From NCBI RefSeq assembly GCF_001870435.1, contig NZ_MDDR01000037.1, forward strand, positions 186,001-250,000: a stretch of 64,000 bases of DNA, in the 5' to 3' direction. This DNA comes from Pseudomonas costantinii. GTDB taxonomy: Bacteria > Pseudomonadota > Gammaproteobacteria > Pseudomonadales > Pseudomonadaceae. This document shows positions 60,786 through 64,000 of this stretch, one piece after another. A program made the translations under genes and the position numbers. The notes under the pieces were generated by a model. That model had not been told where the DNA came from. It saw only the letters and a program-made list of their open reading frames with translations, and did no database searches. The first letter of the stretch is position 1, and every line of letters begins with the position of its first letter.

Positions 60786-61370
60786 ATGTTGCAACGCCTG
60801 TTGTTCGGTTTGATCACTGTGACCAGTTTGACCCTGGTTGGCTGCGCCAACAGCCCGCAACAACTCAGCCCGCAACCGAAAATCACCACGCAGCTGGCCC
60901 CGGTCGGCCACGGCCAGCCGGTATCGGTGCGTGTGGTGGATGGTCGTCCATCGCCAACCCTCGGTTCCCGTGGTGGTCTCTACCCGGAGACCGCCCTTAT
61001 TTCAGTGACCGGCCAAGACGTGCTCCCCAAGCTGCAAGCCCAGGCTGAAGCTGCCGTGCGCCTGCTGGGTTTCACCCCGGCCAACTCGCCAGGCGCTCCT
61101 CAATTGACCATCACCTTGGCCGAACTGAAATATCAGTCGCCGAAGGAAGGCCTGTATGTGACTGAAGCCACCATCGGCGCGGCATTCAAGTCCGACGTCA
61201 GTGCTGGCACGCGTCGCTACAGCGGCCGCTACGGTGCCTCCCTGAACCAGCGCTTTGGTATGTCGCCGAACGAGGAAACCAATACCAAGCTGGTCAGCGA
61301 TGTGCTGAGCGATGCACTGACCCGTCTGTTTAAGGATCCAAGCATCGGCCAACTGCTCAGCTCGCAGTAA
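60786..61370 (+). CDS. YajG-family outer-membrane lipoprotein
   Basis: The 194-residue protein has a lipoprotein signal ending LTLVGCANS. The mature part is rich in beta strands (VSVRVVDGRPSPTLGSRGG, YVTEATIGAAFKSDVSAGTR) as in YajG (DUF799-like) proteins of unknown function. The second of two close ATGs (60786) was chosen because GGAG lies eight bases before it. A strong terminator follows. Confidence 0.82.
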   Translation: MLQRLLFGLITVTSLTLVGCANSPQQLSPQPKITTQLAPVGHGQPVSVRVVDGRPSPTLGSRGGLYPETALISVTGQDVLPKLQAQAEAAVRLLGFTPANSPGAPQLTITLAELKYQSPKEGLYVTEATIGAAFKSDVSAGTRRYSGRYGASLNQRFGMSPNEETNTKLVSDVLSDALTRLFKDPSIGQLLSSQ

Positions 61371-61389
61371 CTGCCGACAAGCTGTTCAC

Positions 61390-61425
61390 AAAAAAACCGG
61401 GCTCAGTGATGAGTCCGGTTTTTTT
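61390..61425 (+). terminator. Rho-independent terminator after the YajG-like gene
   Basis: A-run, stem ACCGGGCTCA/TGAGTCCGGT around GTGA, then seven T's. Its symmetrical flanks allow it to end the convergent small gene as well. Confidence 0.93.
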
Positions 61426-61437
61426 GTACCTGCAGTT

Positions 61438-61647
61438 TCACGCCGCGGTGTCGATACAGAAGTCCAGCAGGCTCACCCCGGTCAACAAGTCCGCCTCCGG
61501 CAAGTCCGCATGCTGGTGCCCTCCGAGGGCGCAATACACCAGCCAGTGGCGGTCCTGGACGTTGAATGCCAGACCGCCGACCAGTGCCTCCTGCTCGTCG
61601 CTTTGGGCAATCAGATACAGCCGATCCTGGTTTTGCGCGTGCAACAT
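61438..61647 (-). CDS. Small hypothetical protein, convergent with the YajG-like gene
   Basis: A 69-residue protein (MLHAQNQDRLYLIAQSDEQE, FNVQDRHWLVYCALGGHQH) preceded by an AGGAG site six bases before the ATG. No family is recognised; the Cys/His content is modest and there is no signal or membrane segment. Confidence 0.65.
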   Translation of the reverse strand: MLHAQNQDRLYLIAQSDEQEALVGGLAFNVQDRHWLVYCALGGHQHADLPEADLLTGVSLLDFCIDTAA

Positions 61648-61821
61648 GACAAGCTCCTAAGCGTCGAAGGGCAACAGAGTGGCTTGTTAAGGTGACGTTC
61701 AGGTGACGCCGCAAATTACTGGATACATTGGCGGTTATTGGAGCCGGTAGTCGCAGGAGGCGGATATCATTCAGGTTTGTATCTGAATTGATACTCTGAC
61801 ACTGATTCTCCGAGGTTTGCG

Positions 61822-62079
61822 ATGGCACCGCCCGCACTGCTTATCAATGCTGCCGCTTTGTTGGTCGCCTGCCCGAGTTCGGCGCTGCTGTTCATTACCC
61901 GCCTGCGAGCGCAGCGCGCGATGGCCGAGCTGGCCGCACGAAGCGAAGATCGCGCGATCGACCAACCGATGTTGTTTCTGGATGTGCGCACCGAACGGGC
62001 GCATCGCCTGGCTTACCGCGTCGGGTTTGCCTTTCTTGGGCTGGCACTGGCGACGTCTTGGCTCAGCACCCACCTTTAA
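61822..62079 (+). CDS. Small membrane protein of unknown function
   Basis: The 85-residue protein has two hydrophobic segments (ALLINAAALLVACPSSALLF and FAFLGLALATSWLSTHL) flanking a charged middle (AQRAMAELAARSEDRAIDQP), suggesting a small hairpin-like inner-membrane protein. The ribosome site CCGAGG is weak. It ends before a REPIN-like repeat. Confidence 0.6.
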   Translation: MAPPALLINAAALLVACPSSALLFITRLRAQRAMAELAARSEDRAIDQPMLFLDVRTERAHRLAYRVGFAFLGLALATSWLSTHL

Positions 62080-62093
62080 GAACACCGCAAAGC

Positions 62094-62186
62094 AAATGTG
62101 GGAGCTGGCTTGCCTGCGATACAGACACCTCGGTCTATCCGTCAGACCGTAGTGATGCTATCGCCGACAAGCCAGCTCCCACATTT
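62094..62186. repeat. REPIN-like repeat (third family)
   Basis: AAATGTGGGAGCTGGCTTG and CAAGCCAGCTCCCACATTT are perfect inverted arms of 19 bases around about 55 bases that include GCGAT and ATCGC. The pattern matches REPIN elements of fluorescent pseudomonads: two REPs in opposite orientation between convergent genes. No associated REP-transposase gene is in the window. Confidence 0.88.
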
Positions 62187-62197
62187 TGTTTCGGTGT

Positions 62198-63364
62198 TTA
62201 CAGAGGGATCCCGGCTTTAACTCGATACTGATTACGCACAGGCGTTGCATATTGCACCACCAAAAACGGTCGGTGCTCTGCCGGGCATTCGTTCAGCCTC
62301 CGTTCCCACTCCGCTTTCGCCTTGGCCAACTCATCGGCCGGGAAGACCTCGGCTGCCGTCGGCACCTGCAATTGTGGGTCAGCGTCGTTCCACTGCGCGT
62401 ACGCCAGGTAGTGCACCGGGAATAACCGATAGCCACCGAGAATCTGTCGGTCCATTTCCACGGCCAGCAGCTTGGTGTCTTCAAAGCGCTCGGTGATCGG
62501 CGGCGCAAAGTTCACGTGCACCCGGCCCTTGTAGCCGGTGATGCCCAAGGCAATGCTCACATCGTCTTCGCCCGGCGCCTTGCTGTAGGTGCCGGTGGTG
62601 GCGCGGACGTACAACTCGCGGGCCTTGGCTGCATCGCACGGGTCGTATTCGTAACTGATGGAAACCGGCGTCAGGTTCAACGACTGGATCACCTCGGCAA
62701 ACGGCTCGTCCTTGCGGCTGACGTGGAACATCTTGAGGATCGCCGATTCGGTGCGATCATCCCCATCCTTGGCACGGCCTTCGGCTTGGGCGATCCAGAT
62801 CGACTGGCAATCGTTGCGGATCGAATGGTTGATGTAGGCCGACAGCAGTTGGTACGCCGCCATCTTTTCCTTTCGGCCAGTGATCGAGCGGTGCACGATA
62901 AAACTCTTGTTCAGGCGCATCAGGTCGCTGACAAACGGCTTTTGCAGCAGGTTGTCGCCGATGGCGATGCGTGGCGTCGGCAAACCGGCGTGGTACACGG
63001 CGTAGTTGACGAAGGCCGGGTCCATCACGATGTCGCGATGGTTGGCCAAAAACAGGTAGGCGGTGCCGGACTTGAGCTGCTCGACGCCGGTGTAGGTCAC
63101 GCCGTCGGTCGCCCGATCAATGGTGTGATCGACGTAATACTCGACTTTGTCCTGGAGCGTTGCCACGGTGGTGACACCGGCGAACTCACGGCGCAGTTTG
63201 CGGGCGATCATCGGCTTGAGCAGCCAGCCCAGGGCGCCTGCAAAGCGCGGGAAGCGGAAGTGGGTCAGGATGTCCAGAAAGGCCTTGTCACTGAACAGAC
63301 GTGCCAGCACCGCCGGGACTTCGCTGTCGTTGTAAGGTCGGATGGTATCGAATTCGCCCATCAT
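62198..63364 (-). CDS. Lysophospholipid acyltransferase-type protein
   Basis: The 388-residue protein belongs to the PlsC-like acyltransferase group: FLANHRDIVMDPAFVNYAV holds the His and Asp of the catalytic motif, here spaced HX5D if the second Asp is used, and QSIWIAQAEGRAKDGDD corresponds to the EGTRS-type phosphate-binding motif. No clear membrane helix is seen. The substrate is unknown; the PlsB/PlsC role of making phosphatidate or a related lipid-modifying role are both possible. Confidence 0.78.
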   Translation of the reverse strand: MMGEFDTIRPYNDSEVPAVLARLFSDKAFLDILTHFRFPRFAGALGWLLKPMIARKLRREFAGVTTVATLQDKVEYYVDHTIDRATDGVTYTGVEQLKSGTAYLFLANHRDIVMDPAFVNYAVYHAGLPTPRIAIGDNLLQKPFVSDLMRLNKSFIVHRSITGRKEKMAAYQLLSAYINHSIRNDCQSIWIAQAEGRAKDGDDRTESAILKMFHVSRKDEPFAEVIQSLNLTPVSISYEYDPCDAAKARELYVRATTGTYSKAPGEDDVSIALGITGYKGRVHVNFAPPITERFEDTKLLAVEMDRQILGGYRLFPVHYLAYAQWNDADPQLQVPTAAEVFPADELAKAKAEWERRLNECPAEHRPFLVVQYATPVRNQYRVKAGIPL

Positions 63365-63492
63365 GCTCTCTTGTTAGAAACGGCTAGGGTAAGTAAAGGA
63401 AGTATCAGGGTGCGGCCGCAGTATTGGCGTTGCCGAGAATGGCCCTGTAAATAGACCGGCGATTATACGCACAAGTCACCTGGGAGACCGCG

Positions 63493-63672
63493 ATGGAAGA
63501 GGAGTCGTACGAATGTCCTTATTGTGGAGAGGTGGTCACGGCGTTGCTGGACCTGTCCGCAGGCGATCAGGAATATATAGAAGATTGCCCGGTGTGCTGC
63601 CGGCCGATTACTTTTGAACTCCAGGTGCACGGAAACGAATGGATGCTGAACGTGCGCAGCGAAAACGAATAA
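63493..63672 (+). CDS. CPXCG motif-containing cysteine-rich mini-protein
   Basis: A 59-residue protein with two cysteine pairs, ECPYCGEVV near the start and DCPVCCRPI in the middle, that would bind one zinc as a small ribbon. The acidic start MEEESYECPYC and length fit the CPXCG family often found next to DUF2007 genes. The next gene begins 11 bases downstream. It is shorter than the usual ORF cut-off and easily missed. Confidence 0.85.
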   Translation: MEEESYECPYCGEVVTALLDLSAGDQEYIEDCPVCCRPITFELQVHGNEWMLNVRSENE

Positions 63673-63683
63673 CAGGTACGCCC

Positions 63684-63944
63684 ATGCAGCGAATTTATGA
63701 ACCTGAAAACCTGATGGAGGGCGAGTTGCTGCAGCAGATGCTCGCCAGCGAGGGGATCGAGGCGCATTTGGTGGGGCGCCATTTGCTCGGTGGCACCGGC
63801 GAGCTGCCGATTTTCGGGCTGCTGGGGTTGGAAGTGGACAACGATCAGGCCGTCTACGCCCGCGAGCTGATTACCGGCTACATCGGCGCGCAACCCCTGC
63901 CCGGTGATGAACCCGACAGCTTCCCCGACGTGTTGGTCTGTTAG
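63684..63944 (+). CDS. DUF2007-type putative signal-transducing protein
   Basis: An 86-residue protein (MQRIYEPENLMEGELLQQML, LASEGIEAHLVGRHLLGG) of the DUF2007 type, a small alpha/beta fold with unknown ligand. The start at 63684 is the family start. It is likely co-transcribed with the CPXCG gene. Confidence 0.8.
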   Translation: MQRIYEPENLMEGELLQQMLASEGIEAHLVGRHLLGGTGELPIFGLLGLEVDNDQAVYARELITGYIGAQPLPGDEPDSFPDVLVC

Positions 63945-63981
63945 GCTGTCGGTCGGTTTACCCCAAGAGTCGTGTTACCCC

Positions 63982-64000
63982 ATGTGTGGACGTTATGCCC
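63982..64000 (+). CDS. SRAP/YedK-type protein, first codons only
   Basis: The frame begins MCGRYA at the right edge, the invariant N-terminus of SRAP proteins (HMCES/YedK), whose Cys2 forms a DNA-protein crosslink with abasic sites in single-stranded DNA. The rest is outside the window. Confidence 0.72.

Overview
The window is a chromosomal segment of a Pseudomonas, most likely of the P. fluorescens complex. This is inferred from the gene order, which matches by memory the rplM-rpsI-petABC-sspAB, gatCAB, mreBCD-maf-rng-yhdP-tldD-pmbA, fagA-fumC-sodA, ptsO-rapZ-ptsN-hpf-rpoN-lpt-kds-mla-murA-hisGDC and uraA-upp-hpt-mqo blocks of Pseudomonas genomes. REP-like palindromes typical of the fluorescens group also occur between genes. 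No rRNA, tRNA, CRISPR array, prophage, transposase or plasmid gene was seen.

Layout. 1-7.2 kb: the end of an acyl-CoA dehydrogenase, a Tas-type aldo-keto reductase, ribosomal proteins L13/S9, the cytochrome bc1 complex and SspAB. 7.3-15 kb: an accessory catabolic island for D-galactarate/D-glucarate (GntR/FadR regulator, kdgD, a 2-oxoglutarate-semialdehyde dehydrogenase, gudP, garD). A lone phospholipase C-like gene sits inside it and carries an excellent LexA (SOS) box. 15-18 kb: an AEC permease, a carboxymuconolactone decarboxylase-like protein, a Ca/Na antiporter and an RlpA-like lipoprotein. 18-34.7 kb: tRNA amidotransferase GatCAB, cell-shape genes mreBCD, Maf, RNase G, YhdP, a nitrilase, TldD, DarP and PmbA/TldE. 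34.8-38.6 kb: the Fur-boxed fagA-fumC-orfX-sodA operon and a ZIP metal transporter.

38.6-45.7 kb (minus strand): the nitrogen PTS (ptsO, ptsN), RapZ, Hpf, RpoN, the LPS transport genes lptB-lptA-lptC and the Kdo genes kdsC-kdsD. 46-54 kb (plus strand): the MlaFEDCB lipid-asymmetry system, IbaG, MurA and HisG-HisD-HisC. 54-59.6 kb: pyrimidine/purine salvage (uraA-upp, hpt), a cupin, two small proteins and malate:quinone oxidoreductase. 59.6-64 kb: a 0.7-kb stretch with no convincing gene, several small conserved-looking proteins, a YajG-type lipoprotein, an acyltransferase, a CPXCG mini-protein, a DUF2007-type protein and the first codons of an SRAP/YedK protein.

Most of the window is housekeeping. 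The less ordinary observations are: (1) the SOS box at 9381-9396 controlling the phospholipase-like gene, with a 15-codon ORF on its other side; (2) a shared 12-bp motif upstream of both kdgD and the GntR regulator gene; (3) an apparent ATT start codon for mreC; (4) long inverted repeats in gaps between co-oriented genes, notably a nested pair before hisD that includes its Shine-Dalgarno; (5) REP-like palindromes concentrated at the 3' ends of convergent genes, one abutting the terminator of mqo. All positions and motifs were read by eye; no searches were run.
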